From Pyrococcus sp. ST04 (GTDB taxonomy: Archaea > Methanobacteriota_B > Thermococci > Thermococcales > Thermococcaceae): 64,000 nucleotides of DNA. The stretch's first letter is position 1. Every line of letters starts with the position of its first letter. A program made the translations under genes and the position numbers. Under the pieces are notes generated by a model. That model saw only the letters and a program-made list of their open reading frames with translations, made no database searches and had not been told where the DNA came from. The stretch covers positions 165,348-229,347 of the forward strand of contig NC_017946.1 in the NCBI RefSeq assembly GCF_000263735.1, in the 5' to 3' direction. Of the stretch, positions 16,926 to 23,925 are shown piece by piece.

Positions 16926-17573
16926 ATGAAGAAGTTCCCCGCATATCTGGCTTCTTGGCAGGATATTGAGGAGTGGGCTAAGGCTGGGGCATGGAAAGTT
17001 CTTAACAGCGGATGGATGCCGGATGTTATAGTTGGACTGGCCAGAGGAGGCTGGATCGCGGCAAGGCTGTACTGCGACTACCTTGGAGTTAAAGATCTCG
17101 TCAGCATAAAGGTGGAGCACTGGGGTGTTACCGCAACTCCAGACGGAAGAGCAAGACTAAAGTATGGAGCCCAGTACGACTTTGAGGGAAAGAAAGTCCT
17201 AATAGTTGACGACATAACAGACACTGGAGAAAGCATGAGCCTAGCCTACGAGTACATGAAGTCAAGAAAGCCAGCAGAAATCAGAACGGCAACCCTCCTG
17301 AACATTAAGGGATCCAAGTTTGTTCCAGACTATTATGCCAAGGACATCGACTGGGCATGGATAATCTTTCCCTGGAACTTCGTCGAGGACATGATAAACC
17401 TCACGAACAATTTGTTCGAGGAGAAGGACAAGTTAACAAGCGATGAGATAATAGAGCTCTTCAAAGAGCTACACGGAATTGAAGTTCCAAAGGAGAGGCT
17501 TGAAGAGGCCCTCAGAATGGCCGAGAAAAGAGGTATATTTAAGTTTGAAAACGGATTCTGGATGAAGGTGTGA
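16926..17573 (+). CDS. Purine phosphoribosyltransferase-family protein with C-terminal extension
   Basis: A 215-residue type I phosphoribosyltransferase. VLIVDDITDTGESMSLA at about residues 92-108 is the PRPP-binding loop, and PDVIVGLARGGWIAARLYCD is the first substrate/phosphate strand. YYAKDIDWAWIIFPWNFVED matches the hood of xanthine/guanine phosphoribosyltransferases. The last 55 residues (SDEIIELFKELHGIEVPKER onward) look like a winged-helix extension. Purine salvage is the likely role; base preference is not deducible. Three bases after its stop lies a small TTG-start gene. Confidence 0.85.
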   Translation: MKKFPAYLASWQDIEEWAKAGAWKVLNSGWMPDVIVGLARGGWIAARLYCDYLGVKDLVSIKVEHWGVTATPDGRARLKYGAQYDFEGKKVLIVDDITDTGESMSLAYEYMKSRKPAEIRTATLLNIKGSKFVPDYYAKDIDWAWIIFPWNFVEDMINLTNNLFEEKDKLTSDEIIELFKELHGIEVPKERLEEALRMAEKRGIFKFENGFWMKV

Positions 17574-17576
17574 GAT

Positions 17577-17858
17577 TTGGACAAGAAGAAGGCCATAGAG
17601 GAGATAAAGGCACACAGTACGTACTCCAGGGAAATATACGAGATGAACAAGGAAGATATCGGAAGGGCCCTTGACAACTATGAGAATCTGAAAGAGAACT
17701 ATCTAGACAACCATCCGAGGGCCAGGCTGATAAGGATAGTCGTGAATGAAGAGAACGATCTCCCCCTAGCGATGGAGTTCCATAGAAAGGACGACTCTTT
17801 CAAGGGCTTTACAATAGCCATAGGAAAACCATATGTAAGGAATAAAGAAAAGGATTAA
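17577..17858 (+). CDS. Conserved-looking small protein of unknown function
   Basis: A 93-residue charged protein starting with TTG, four bases after the phosphoribosyltransferase gene and so cotranscribed with it. The N-terminal half is helical ([20 protein letters not shown] and onward). The C-terminal half has two probable beta strands ([25 protein letters not shown]). I do not recognise a family. A purine-related or housekeeping role is only suggested by the operon. Its stop overlaps the convergent mce stop by four bases. Confidence 0.7.
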   Translation: MDKKKAIEEIKAHSTYSREIYEMNKEDIGRALDNYENLKENYLDNHPRARLIRIVVNEENDLPLAMEFHRKDDSFKGFTIAIGKPYVRNKEKD

Positions 17859-18259
17859 TCTTCTTTCCTTTCACACAATTCCAGGAGAACCCCCGTAACG
17901 CTCTTTGGATGAACGAAGGCTATCTTTGCTCCACCTGCTCCAACTCTTGGCTTCTCGTCTATTAACCTGTAGCCCTTCTCCTTAAGCTCTTCAAGCTTAG
18001 CTTCTATGTTCTCAACCCCTATTGCCAGGTGATGTATCCCTTCCCCCCTCTTTTCTATGAACTTTGCTATTGGAGAATCCTCACTTGTAGCCTCCAAAAG
18101 CTCTATCCTACTTTCTCCAACCTTTATAACGGCTACCTTAACCTTCTGGTCGGGAACTTCTTCCACCTCCTCAACCTTGAAACCGAGCCCCTCCCAAACC
18201 TTTATTGCCTCCTCAAGGTTCTTCACGGCGATTCCAACATGATCTATCTTCTTAAACAT
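17855..18259 (-). CDS. mce: Methylmalonyl-CoA epimerase
   Basis: About 134 residues of the glyoxalase/VOC fold. [20 protein letters not shown] opens the first beta-alpha-beta-beta module, with the metal His in [27 protein letters not shown] opens the second, and [15 protein letters not shown] carries the last metal Glu. The enzyme interconverts (R)- and (S)-methylmalonyl-CoA. The start at MFKKIDHV follows GGAGGTGGTGG. MeaB and the B12-binding mutase subunit lie 3.4 kb upstream on the same strand, separated by an island. The large mutase subunit is not in the window. A TATA-like TTTTTATATC near 18394-18406 may now drive it. Confidence 0.93.
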   Translation of the reverse strand: MFKKIDHVGIAVKNLEEAIKVWEGLGFKVEEVEEVPDQKVKVAVIKVGESRIELLEATSEDSPIAKFIEKRGEGIHHLAIGVENIEAKLEELKEKGYRLIDEKPRVGAGGAKIAFVHPKSVTGVLLELCERKED

Positions 18260-18469
18260 CCCCCACCACCTCCAAAACCTTTTCATTACCAAATAGGGAC
18301 AGGGCCTTCAAAAGAAATCAAGATTAACCCTCCTGGGATACTTATCTGAGAGGTTGGCATCACCATCTTGACACAACGACAAATAGGAGCACCAGATATA
18401 AAAACTTAGCTTTCCTAGCCTTTGAACCTTCCCAACTTCCAAACTTAAATCATCAACAGCTTTACATTC

Positions 18470-18505
18470 CCTTTTTAAAAGCCCCGCCCCTGAGGAGGAG
18501 GTCAG
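18470..18505 (+). mobile_element. Hairpin element C (degenerate IS200/IS605 right-end-like remnant)
   Basis: CTTTTTAAAAGCCCCGCCCC is followed by TGAGGAGGAGGTCAG. Compared with elements A and B, one arm of the hairpin is lost but the AGGAGGTCAG end is kept. It marks the left side of the small-membrane-protein island. Confidence 0.45.
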
Positions 18506-18523
18506 CATATGGTATGGACACTA

Positions 18524-18904
18524 TCACCTTAAATCAGCTTTCATGAACCTTACATATGCTATTGCAAAAGGCAAGATAATCATAACAAGCAGTGCAGTAA
18601 TGTTTGCCCATGCCAGTCTGAGGCTCTCTACGACACTCCTCCAAAGAGTATTCTAATTATTTCTTGATTTTAGAGAGATGTAAAGGATTTTCTCTACCGT
18701 TATTGTCAGCTTGGTCAGCCATGCTTGATATGCCGGGTCTTTAAGAAATATCTCTTGGAGTTGATCTTCGGTTAGATTTGTAGAATTCTCGGGGATGTTG
18801 GGAACTGGAGGCAAGCCAGCCACTACAAATGCCACTATCCCAGCGATTATTGAAAACAAAAAGCCAAAGAAGACAAACAGGAAAATTGACTTTTCTTTTT
18901 TCAA
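18524..18904 (-). pseudogene. Membrane protein remnant (ABC-2 permease-like) with in-frame TAG
   Basis: A TTG-start frame gives 83 residues with one membrane helix (FLFSIIAGIVAFVVAG) and ends at TAG (18653-18655). The same frame then continues for about 42 codons to a TGA at 18524, encoding NTLWRSVVESLRLAWANITA and a second helix ending IAYVRFMKADLR, a typical ABC-2 permease-style C-terminus. The first codons (LKKEKS) are derived from hairpin element B, so the true 5' end was probably lost when that element arrived. This reads as a truncated, amber-interrupted gene remnant. Confidence 0.55.
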
Positions 18905-18935
18905 GCCTCGCCCTTCAGGGCAGGGAGGAGGTCAG
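18886..18935 (+). mobile_element. Hairpin element B (IS200/IS605 right-end-like remnant)
   Basis: TTGACTTTTCTTTTTTCAAG, then the stem CCTCGCCC-TTCA-GGGCAGGG, then AGGAGGTCAG. It is the best copy and nearly identical to element A over 50 bases. Its left part supplies the start codon of the remnant gene read leftward. Confidence 0.6.
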
Positions 18936-19119
18936 TGTCCTTATACTAATCACCAGTTCTTGAACAGCAATTACTTTGTTTAAAATAATTACCTTTTGTA
19001 TATTGTCACCTATTCAAAGGCAAGATTACAAGAAAAAACACACAGTGACAATAATTATGAAGAAAACTTTAAGTAGTATCTGCAACATTCGTAATATGAA
19101 GAATTTAGAGGTAATTGAA

Positions 19120-19385
19120 ATGTGGAGGGAAGCTTTGGTTATAGGACTGGTGTTGATGGCAATTGGAATGGTGTGGGAGGAGCAGTTGAAGAAGGGAAAG
19201 CTGGATGTATTTATGGACTCTATAGATGGCATAAAACAGGGGACTGGAAAGAATTTGTTAAAGGTGTTGCAGGTGGATATGGTGCTCTAAAAGGTGCTGA
19301 ATTAGGAGTTAAAGTTGCATTAAAAGTTGGCGCAAAAACCTTAGCTAGGTTTATACCATATGTTGGTGTCGCGATTTGGGCATGA
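19120..19385 (+). pseudogene. Small hydrophobic peptide 1 (bacteriocin-like), frameshifted as given
   Basis: A GAGGT ribosome site precedes ATG at 19120, encoding MWREALVIGLVLMAIGMV, nearly the same start as the peptide at 20196. After residue 18 the natural continuation lies in another frame: GGAVEEGKAGCIYGLYRWHK, then WKEFVKGVAGGYGALKGAEL, GVKVALKVGAKTLARFIP and YVGVAIWA before TGA. One base missing from the G-run at 19175-19177 explains this; restoring it gives 88 residues. The rebuilt product has a leader-like N-terminus and a Gly/Ala/Val/Lys-rich helical body ending in aromatic residues, as in circular bacteriocin precursors. The function is inference. Confidence 0.5.
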
Positions 19386-19402
19386 AATAAAGTCCAGGAG
19401 AG

Positions 19403-19630
19403 ATGAACATGAGAAAGTCATTAAAGAAAAGACTAGGTATTGTCGTGGTTGCAGTAGTAATGGGATTATCTACGAGTGCAGCAATAGCATTAGCATTTAA
19501 TGACATACTTCCCATAGAATCCATCACAGATTTCCTAGGAGCAAGTCTTGGATTCTCAATAATGTATTTGGGTTTAGGAGAGCTACTTGAATACCAACTC
19601 CCCCCTAGCAAGCAACCACAAGGTGAGTGA
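19403..19630 (+). CDS. Small two-helix membrane protein of the island
   Basis: 75 residues, with AGGAGAG before the ATG. Two membrane segments (GIVVVAVVMGLSTSAAIALA and FLGASLGFSIMYLGLGELLE) flank NDILPIESITD. The segment ILPIESITDFLGASLGFSIM resembles IIPVRSLKDFLEVTFVSILI in the last island gene (21387-21677), so the two are probably paralogues. It lies between peptide 1 and the SpoIIM-like gene and could serve as an immunity or accessory protein if the locus makes a bacteriocin. That role is inference. Confidence 0.6.
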   Translation: MNMRKSLKKRLGIVVVAVVMGLSTSAAIALAFNDILPIESITDFLGASLGFSIMYLGLGELLEYQLPPSKQPQGE

Positions 19631-19634
19631 AGAT

Positions 19635-20189
19635 ATGAAAAAATCCCAAATCCTTTTTTGTTTTTCATTTTTATTATTTTCTATTGGTTTTCTCCTCGGC
19701 TTGAGTCTTTCAAAGCGTTATGAGATCCCACATGACGTTAATTTTGTACCACTTTTGGAGCGTGAGATTAATAGTGAAATGCCCACCTTCCATTACATAC
19801 TTACCAACAATCTTAGGGTGATCTTGCTTCTATCTTTTGGCGGGACTTTAGCCCTTGGCGGATTGACCTTCCTAAACCTTATTTTTAACGGCATGGATCT
19901 AGGAACTCTATTTTATGGAGCATTGATTTCGGGCGAGCTTAAAGCCTTTTTCTTCCTAATCCTCCCTCACGGCATTTTCGAAATCCCTGGGATGATAATT
20001 GCCGGAGCCGCTGGCTTTAAAATCCCTTACGAATTGTTAAGGTTCGCTTTGGGCAAAAAGAAGGAAATAATCACGGAAGAAGATGCTAAGGAATTCTTCA
20101 AACTCGTTGCTATCTCGGTAGTTTTGATTTTCATTGCCGCTTTGATTGAGAGTACGATAACACTTAAAATTGCCGAAAGTTTGGGGTGA
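19635..20189 (+). CDS. SpoIIM/DUF95-family membrane protein
   Basis: 184 residues starting MKKSQILFCFSF after AGGTGA. It has four to five membrane segments. NNLRVILLLSFGGTLALGGL around residue 55 and the signature LPHGIFEIPGMIIAGAAGFK around residue 117 identify the stage II sporulation protein M / DUF95 family. In bacteria, members of this family are a hallmark of circular bacteriocin clusters (AS-48C type), where they take part in maturation, export or immunity; other members have no known link. Here it sits between two related short hydrophobic peptides. Family is well supported, role inferred. Confidence 0.78.
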   Translation: MKKSQILFCFSFLLFSIGFLLGLSLSKRYEIPHDVNFVPLLEREINSEMPTFHYILTNNLRVILLLSFGGTLALGGLTFLNLIFNGMDLGTLFYGALISGELKAFFFLILPHGIFEIPGMIIAGAAGFKIPYELLRFALGKKKEIITEEDAKEFFKLVAISVVLIFIAALIESTITLKIAESLG

Positions 20190-20195
20190 TTAGAA

Positions 20196-20434
20196 ATGTG
20201 GAGGAAGGCTTTGGTTATAGGGTTGGTGTTAATGACTGTAGGAATGGTAGTAGGAGGTGCTACTGGTAACAGCTATCTAACATATTACATGGCCAAAAAA
20301 GGAGCTTCCCCAGAAGCAACACTGGTGACAGATTTAGGGCTAGGAACAGCAGGTTTAATTTGGTCAACAGCTTTTGAAATAACCTCGGCAGGTTTGCAGT
20401 AGGACTTGCATGGATGGTTGGACAGGCTCTGTGA
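20196..20434 (+). pseudogene. Small hydrophobic peptide 2 (bacteriocin-like), frameshifted as given
   Basis: ATG at 20196 encodes MWRKALVIGLVLMTVGMVVG, then GATGNSYLTYYMAKKGASPE, ATLVTDLGLGTAGLIWSTAFE, and stops at TAG 20400-20402. From 20378 the -1 frame reads NNLGRFAVGLAWMVGQAL and stops at TGA 20432-20434. Its ARF/GRF-x-x-x-GLAW ending parallels the end of peptide 1. One A lost from the run at 20377-20379 would explain it; restored length is 79 residues. The gene follows the SpoIIM-like gene by six bases. The unshifted product would be a 68-residue peptide. Confidence 0.5.
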
Positions 20435-20489
20435 TCTAAATTTTTAATTTAAACTTTTAACATTTACAATTGCATAGGAGGTGTGTAGT

Positions 20490-20846
20490 ATGGGTGTTGT
20501 TGAGAGACGATTGTTGTTGATTGGCAGTATTGTGACATTGTTATCGTTGATTTATGTTGTTCTTTCGGTTTCGGTAGTCGATTTGAGGCATGTTGGTGTC
20601 ATGCTAGTATTCTTTGGTGTTGCTGGGGTTTCCTTGTATGGGGCGTTTAGGGTTTACAGGGAGTCCAAGATTAAGTGGTTGCTGTTTGGTGTGGGGTTTA
20701 TAGTTGCTTCGGTCGCCGTTTCCCAGCTTACGGTAAAGTTTGACGACCCAGTCAGCGTCATAGTTGCAGGCTTAATAAGCCTCCTCATTATTTCCCTAAT
20801 GGAAACCATAAAAAACGCAAAAAGTGTCCCGATTAAACAGTTGTAA
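20490..20846 (+). CDS. Small four-helix membrane protein of the island
   Basis: 118 residues beginning MGVVERRLLLIGSIVTLLSL, after a strong AGGAGGTG ribosome site and an AT-rich upstream region (20437-20470) that could be a promoter. Four membrane segments are separated by short loops (VDLRHVG, RVYRESKIKW, KFDDPVS). I do not recognise a family; the layout resembles DUF-type accessory or immunity proteins of bacteriocin loci. It begins the second transcriptional block of the island. Confidence 0.6.
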   Translation: MGVVERRLLLIGSIVTLLSLIYVVLSVSVVDLRHVGVMLVFFGVAGVSLYGAFRVYRESKIKWLLFGVGFIVASVAVSQLTVKFDDPVSVIVAGLISLLIISLMETIKNAKSVPIKQL

Positions 20847-20857
20847 GGTGACAAAAA

Positions 20858-21079
20858 TTGACCGCGCTAAAGAAGCTCGCTTATATTTTTGTTCCCCTTT
20901 TTACGTTAGTTATCATCGCAGGATTAGTGAAAGACGTTACTTTTGGTGTTGTATCAGGCCTCACTCTTGGGGCCTTCTTGACGGCTACCAAACCCTCTTG
21001 GAGGAATATTATAGTAGCCATAGGCCTTATACTGGGACTCTTCATAGGTTACTCTCTCCTATCAAAACTCTGGCCATGA
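20858..21079 (+). CDS. Small membrane protein of the island
   Basis: 73 residues starting with TTG after AAGGTGAC, giving (M)TALKKLAYIFVPLFTLVI, a short TATKPSWRN loop and a final helix (IIVAIGLILGLFIGYSLL). Two or three membrane segments make up almost the whole protein. It is 11 bases downstream of the previous gene and clearly in the same transcript. No family is recognised. Confidence 0.5.
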   Translation: MTALKKLAYIFVPLFTLVIIAGLVKDVTFGVVSGLTLGAFLTATKPSWRNIIVAIGLILGLFIGYSLLSKLWP

Positions 21080-21104
21080 AGATAAACGTTGGGGGGTGGT
21101 GGGC

Positions 21105-21374
21105 ATGGTGTGGAAACTAACAAGAGAAGAGGTGTTTTGGTTGTTTATTCTTGCAGTGTGGGTGTATAATGCATTTGCATTACTCGACCTATTCAACATA
21201 ACAAGAATCCAGGGAGCGTTATTCTACATCCTAACCTCTCTCCCGCCAATATTCATGTTCCTCTACATCATAGCAAAACCACCAGAGCCCAACTTCATGA
21301 CGGTGGTTAAAGTGGGAGGAACATCAGTAGCAATACTCTCAATACTGGCAGGAATACACGCTTACATGCACTAG
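21105..21374 (+). CDS. Small three-helix membrane protein of the island
   Basis: 89 residues; ATG at 21105 follows GGGGGGTGGTG. The sequence runs MVWKLTREEVFWLFILAVWV, then a second helix in FYILTSLPPIFMFLYIIAKP and a third near the C-terminus (VAILSILAGIHAYMH). No family is recognised. Position in a run of small membrane genes is the main reason to consider it real. Confidence 0.55.
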   Translation: MVWKLTREEVFWLFILAVWVYNAFALLDLFNITRIQGALFYILTSLPPIFMFLYIIAKPPEPNFMTVVKVGGTSVAILSILAGIHAYMH

Positions 21375-21386
21375 GGGGTGATAGGA

Positions 21387-21677
21387 GTGAGAATCAAAGA
21401 GGATCTGCAGGATTTCCTGGTGGTTGTTGTAATGCCTTTGGTAGTAATGGGCATCTTGACCGCTGTAACCATGACTTATACGCAAATAATTCCAGTTAGA
21501 TCACTAAAGGATTTCCTTGAGGTAACTTTTGTATCAATCCTGATATATGGAACATTACTTTATGCATACACAGTGATAACTGAAGCCAAGCAAGAAATCA
21601 AAAATATTGAAAAACACTTTGAAAAAGAATCAAGGATAATCAGATCTTACCATATAGACAATGAAGGTTTGCACTAA
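21387..21677 (+). CDS. Small two-helix membrane protein of the island, paralogue of 19403-19630
   Basis: 96 residues with a GTG start after GGGGGTGATAGGA. Two membrane helices (FLVVVVMPLVVMGILTAVTM and FVSILIYGTLLYAYTVI) flank IIPVRSLKDFLEV, which parallels ILPIESITDFLGA in the gene at 19403. The C-terminal 35 residues are charged and helical (EAKQEIKNIEKHFEKESRII). The repetition suggests that the island arose from two related cassettes, each with a short peptide and one protein of this type. Confidence 0.6.
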   Translation: MRIKEDLQDFLVVVVMPLVVMGILTAVTMTYTQIIPVRSLKDFLEVTFVSILIYGTLLYAYTVITEAKQEIKNIEKHFEKESRIIRSYHIDNEGLH

Positions 21678-21679
21678 TA

Positions 21680-21721
21680 TTTTTCTTTTGAAAGCCTCGT
21701 CCTGAAGGGCAGGAAAGTCAG
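21680..21721 (+). mobile_element. Hairpin element D (IS200/IS605 right-end-like remnant)
   Basis: TTTTTCTTTTGAAAGCCTCG, then TCCTGAAGGGCAGG and AAAGTCAG. It is a diverged copy of elements A and B with the same orientation as C. Its last bases contain the stop codon of meaB (minus strand), so it marks the exact right edge of the island. Confidence 0.55.
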
Positions 21722-22674
21722 GTTCCCAAAACGTTCTTCATTACCAAATCAGCTGCGGTGTATGGATCAACTTTCTTCGAAAGGACTTCTCTTATTAAAT
21801 CGTTGAGCTCTCCTTTTTCAATTTGCATCTCAACTTTTCTGGCAATTAAACCCGAGACTATTGTTTTTATTTCTTCTTCAACTCTCTTCCTTCTCTTTTC
21901 CTCCAGTCTACCAGATCTTTCAAGGAACTCCTTGTGTCTTTTGATTTCATTCCAAAGCTCTTTTATTCCCTTTCCAGTAGTCGCGACTGTTTCTACTATT
22001 GGGGGCCTCCAGCCAAGCTTTTCCCACTTGTCCCTCTCAAGATCGAGGGTTAGGGTAAGCTCAAAGTAAGTGGCATCTGCTCCCTCCTTATCGGCCTTAT
22101 TGAGAACGAATATATCAGCTATTTCCATAAGACCAGCTTTTATTGCCTGAACATCGTCTCCAAGCCCGGGAACAGTTACAAGAACTACCGTGTCGGCAGT
22201 TTTCACTATGTCAACCTCAACCTGGCCAACTCCAACCGTTTCAACGAATATTACATCACAGCCGTAAGCATCAAGGACTTTTATTGCATCGTTTGTGGCC
22301 TTTGCTAAACCACCAAGCGAGCCTCTCGTGGCCATGCTCCTTATAAACACTCCTGGATCGGTTGCATGCCTCTGCATTCTAATTCTATCACCAAGCAAGG
22401 CCCCGCCCGTGAATGGGGATGTCGGGTCGATCGCTATAACCCCAACGACAAGCCCTTCCTTCCTAGCTTCTTTGATTAGTTTGTCGAGAAGGGAAGATTT
22501 CCCAGCACCTGGAGGACCAGTGATTCCAACAATGTAGGCGTTGCCCGTTAAGGGGTAGATTTTCTTCACTATCTCTCTAGCCTTTTCCTCATCGTTCTCG
22601 ACTAGAGTTATCAGCCTCGCTACCGCTTTCCTATCCCCAATCTTTAGCCTCTCGATTAGCTCATCTATCATCAT
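21718..22674 (-). CDS. meaB: MeaB/ArgK-type GTPase, methylmalonyl-CoA mutase chaperone
   Basis: About 318 residues of the G3E GTPase family. The P-loop is VGITGPPGAGKSSLLDKL near residue 50, followed by VIAIDPTSPFTGGALLGDRI, VIFVETVGVGQVEVDI and the base-recognition VLNKAD. The protein protects and loads the B12 cofactor of methylmalonyl-CoA mutase. The start MMIDELIERL follows GGTGAA, although a longer frame to 22698 exists. The B12-binding mutase subunit lies directly upstream in the same operon. Downstream the operon meets the island rather than mce. Confidence 0.92.
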   Translation of the reverse strand: MMIDELIERLKIGDRKAVARLITLVENDEEKAREIVKKIYPLTGNAYIVGITGPPGAGKSSLLDKLIKEARKEGLVVGVIAIDPTSPFTGGALLGDRIRMQRHATDPGVFIRSMATRGSLGGLAKATNDAIKVLDAYGCDVIFVETVGVGQVEVDIVKTADTVVLVTVPGLGDDVQAIKAGLMEIADIFVLNKADKEGADATYFELTLTLDLERDKWEKLGWRPPIVETVATTGKGIKELWNEIKRHKEFLERSGRLEEKRRKRVEEEIKTIVSGLIARKVEMQIEKGELNDLIREVLSKKVDPYTAADLVMKNVLGT

Positions 22675-22713
22675 TTCACCACTGGAGAAATTATCCAATT
22701 ATAAAATATAAAG

Positions 22714-23145
22714 TTAGCTTGAGCGGAACTTTTTGAGCTTTTCAACGTTTTTATCAATGAAGTCTATTATCTCTTGAAGCGGAGTTCCGGGTCCAAAAAC
22801 CTCCGCAACTCCCATCTTCTTAAGCTCCTCAGCATCGTCTGGAGGGATTATTCCACCAGCAACAACCAGAATGTCTTCATTTGGCTTTATTCCTCTCTCT
22901 TCGAGGAGCTTAAGTATTTTCGGAATCAGAACCATGTGAGCACCGGAGAGTATGCTTATTCCGAGAACATCTATGTCCTCTTCAATGACAGTTTCAACTA
23001 TTTGTTCAGGAGTTTGCCTTATCCCGGTGTATATAACTTCATACCCAGCATCCCTCAACGCCCTTGCAACTACCTTTGCCCCTCTGTCATGACCATCAAG
23101 ACCTGGTTTCGCCACGAGAACCCTCACTTTTGATCTATCCACCAT
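22714..23145 (-). CDS. mcmA2: Methylmalonyl-CoA mutase small (cobalamin-binding) subunit
   Basis: About 143 residues forming a stand-alone B12-binding domain. [20 protein letters not shown] near residue 10 contains the DxHxxG motif whose His ligates cobalt. [17 protein letters not shown] and [11 protein letters not shown] complete the flavodoxin-like fold. The start MVDRSKV follows GGTGAG. In archaea the mutase is split, and the catalytic large subunit must be elsewhere on the chromosome. It is the first gene of the meaB operon. Confidence 0.93.
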   Translation of the reverse strand: MVDRSKVRVLVAKPGLDGHDRGAKVVARALRDAGYEVIYTGIRQTPEQIVETVIEEDIDVLGISILSGAHMVLIPKILKLLEERGIKPNEDILVVAGGIIPPDDAEELKKMGVAEVFGPGTPLQEIIDFIDKNVEKLKKFRSS

Positions 23146-23273
23146 TTTCCTCACCTACGATTTTTATTTCCATGAAATAGTATTTAAGTGTTGCTAAATG
23201 TCAAGGTTTTGGACATTTTATCCCGCAATTTGCAAAGGGAAAGAAGTTTTAATCAAGCCTGCAACTTCTCTAC

Positions 23274-23873
23274 ATGCCCAGGGAAGTTTACCATCTTTTC
23301 AGTGGGGGAAAAGATTCGTCGTTGGCAGCCTTAATACTAAAAAAGCTTGGATATGAGGTCAAACTTGTTACTGTGACCTTCGGAGTTCTTGACAACTGGA
23401 AGTACGCCAAGGAAACTGCTGAAATTTTAGGGTTTGAACATGAAGTCGTAAAAATGCCAATTGAAATCCTAGAAGAAGCGGCTGAGATGTGCATAAAAGA
23501 TGGAAGGCCAGGGAGGGCAATTCAGTTTATCCATGAGAAGGCTTTGGAGTTCATAGCCTCCCGCGAGTACGTTGAGAGGGTGAGTGATGGAACGAGAAGA
23601 GATGATAGAGTTCCGTTTTTGGACATAAGAAAAGCCAGATCCCTTGAGGATAGATTTAACGTTGCCTACATAAGGCCACTTCTGGGGCTTGGATTTAAGA
23701 CGATCAGGGAACTCGTGGATGACATGTTCGTGGTTAAGGAGGAGGAAAGTGAAAAACTCGAGAAAGGAGATTACGAAACCGAGCTTAGAGAAATTTTGAG
23801 GAAAAAAGGGATAAACCCCAGGAGCATATTTCCACCAAGGCATATACAGTCTAGAGTTATTGGATTGAGATGA
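23274..23873 (+). CDS. PP-loop ATPase of the COG2117 type
   Basis: 199 residues. REVYHLFSGGKDSSLAALIL at the N-terminus is an ATP-pyrophosphatase PP-loop. SDGTRRDDRVPFLDIRKARS in the middle and FPPRHIQSRVIGLR at the C-terminus fit the archaeal COG2117 group, annotated as possible tRNA-modification ATPases. No partner domain is fused. The substrate is unknown. Its TGA stop lies within the C box of a C/D sRNA. Confidence 0.78.
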   Translation: MPREVYHLFSGGKDSSLAALILKKLGYEVKLVTVTFGVLDNWKYAKETAEILGFEHEVVKMPIEILEEAAEMCIKDGRPGRAIQFIHEKALEFIASREYVERVSDGTRRDDRVPFLDIRKARSLEDRFNVAYIRPLLGLGFKTIRELVDDMFVVKEEESEKLEKGDYETELREILRKKGINPRSIFPPRHIQSRVIGLR

Positions 23874-23925
23874 TGACCTCGGCAGGTTCTGATGTTGGAT
23901 GATGAGGATCTTGAGTGCTGATCAC
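23866..23925 (+). ncRNA. C/D box sRNA (candidate 2)
   Basis: Perfect architecture: C ATGATGA (23870-23876), 12-base guide CCTCGGCAGGTT (23877-23888), D' CTGA (23889-23892), C' ATGATGA (23899-23905), 12-base guide GGATCTTGAGTG (23906-23917), D CTGA (23918-23921). Archaeal C/D RNAs of this size guide 2'-O-methylation of rRNA or tRNA with L7Ae, Nop5 and fibrillarin. The modified nucleotide would pair five bases before each D/D' box. The C box contains the TGA stop of the PP-loop gene. Confidence 0.9.
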
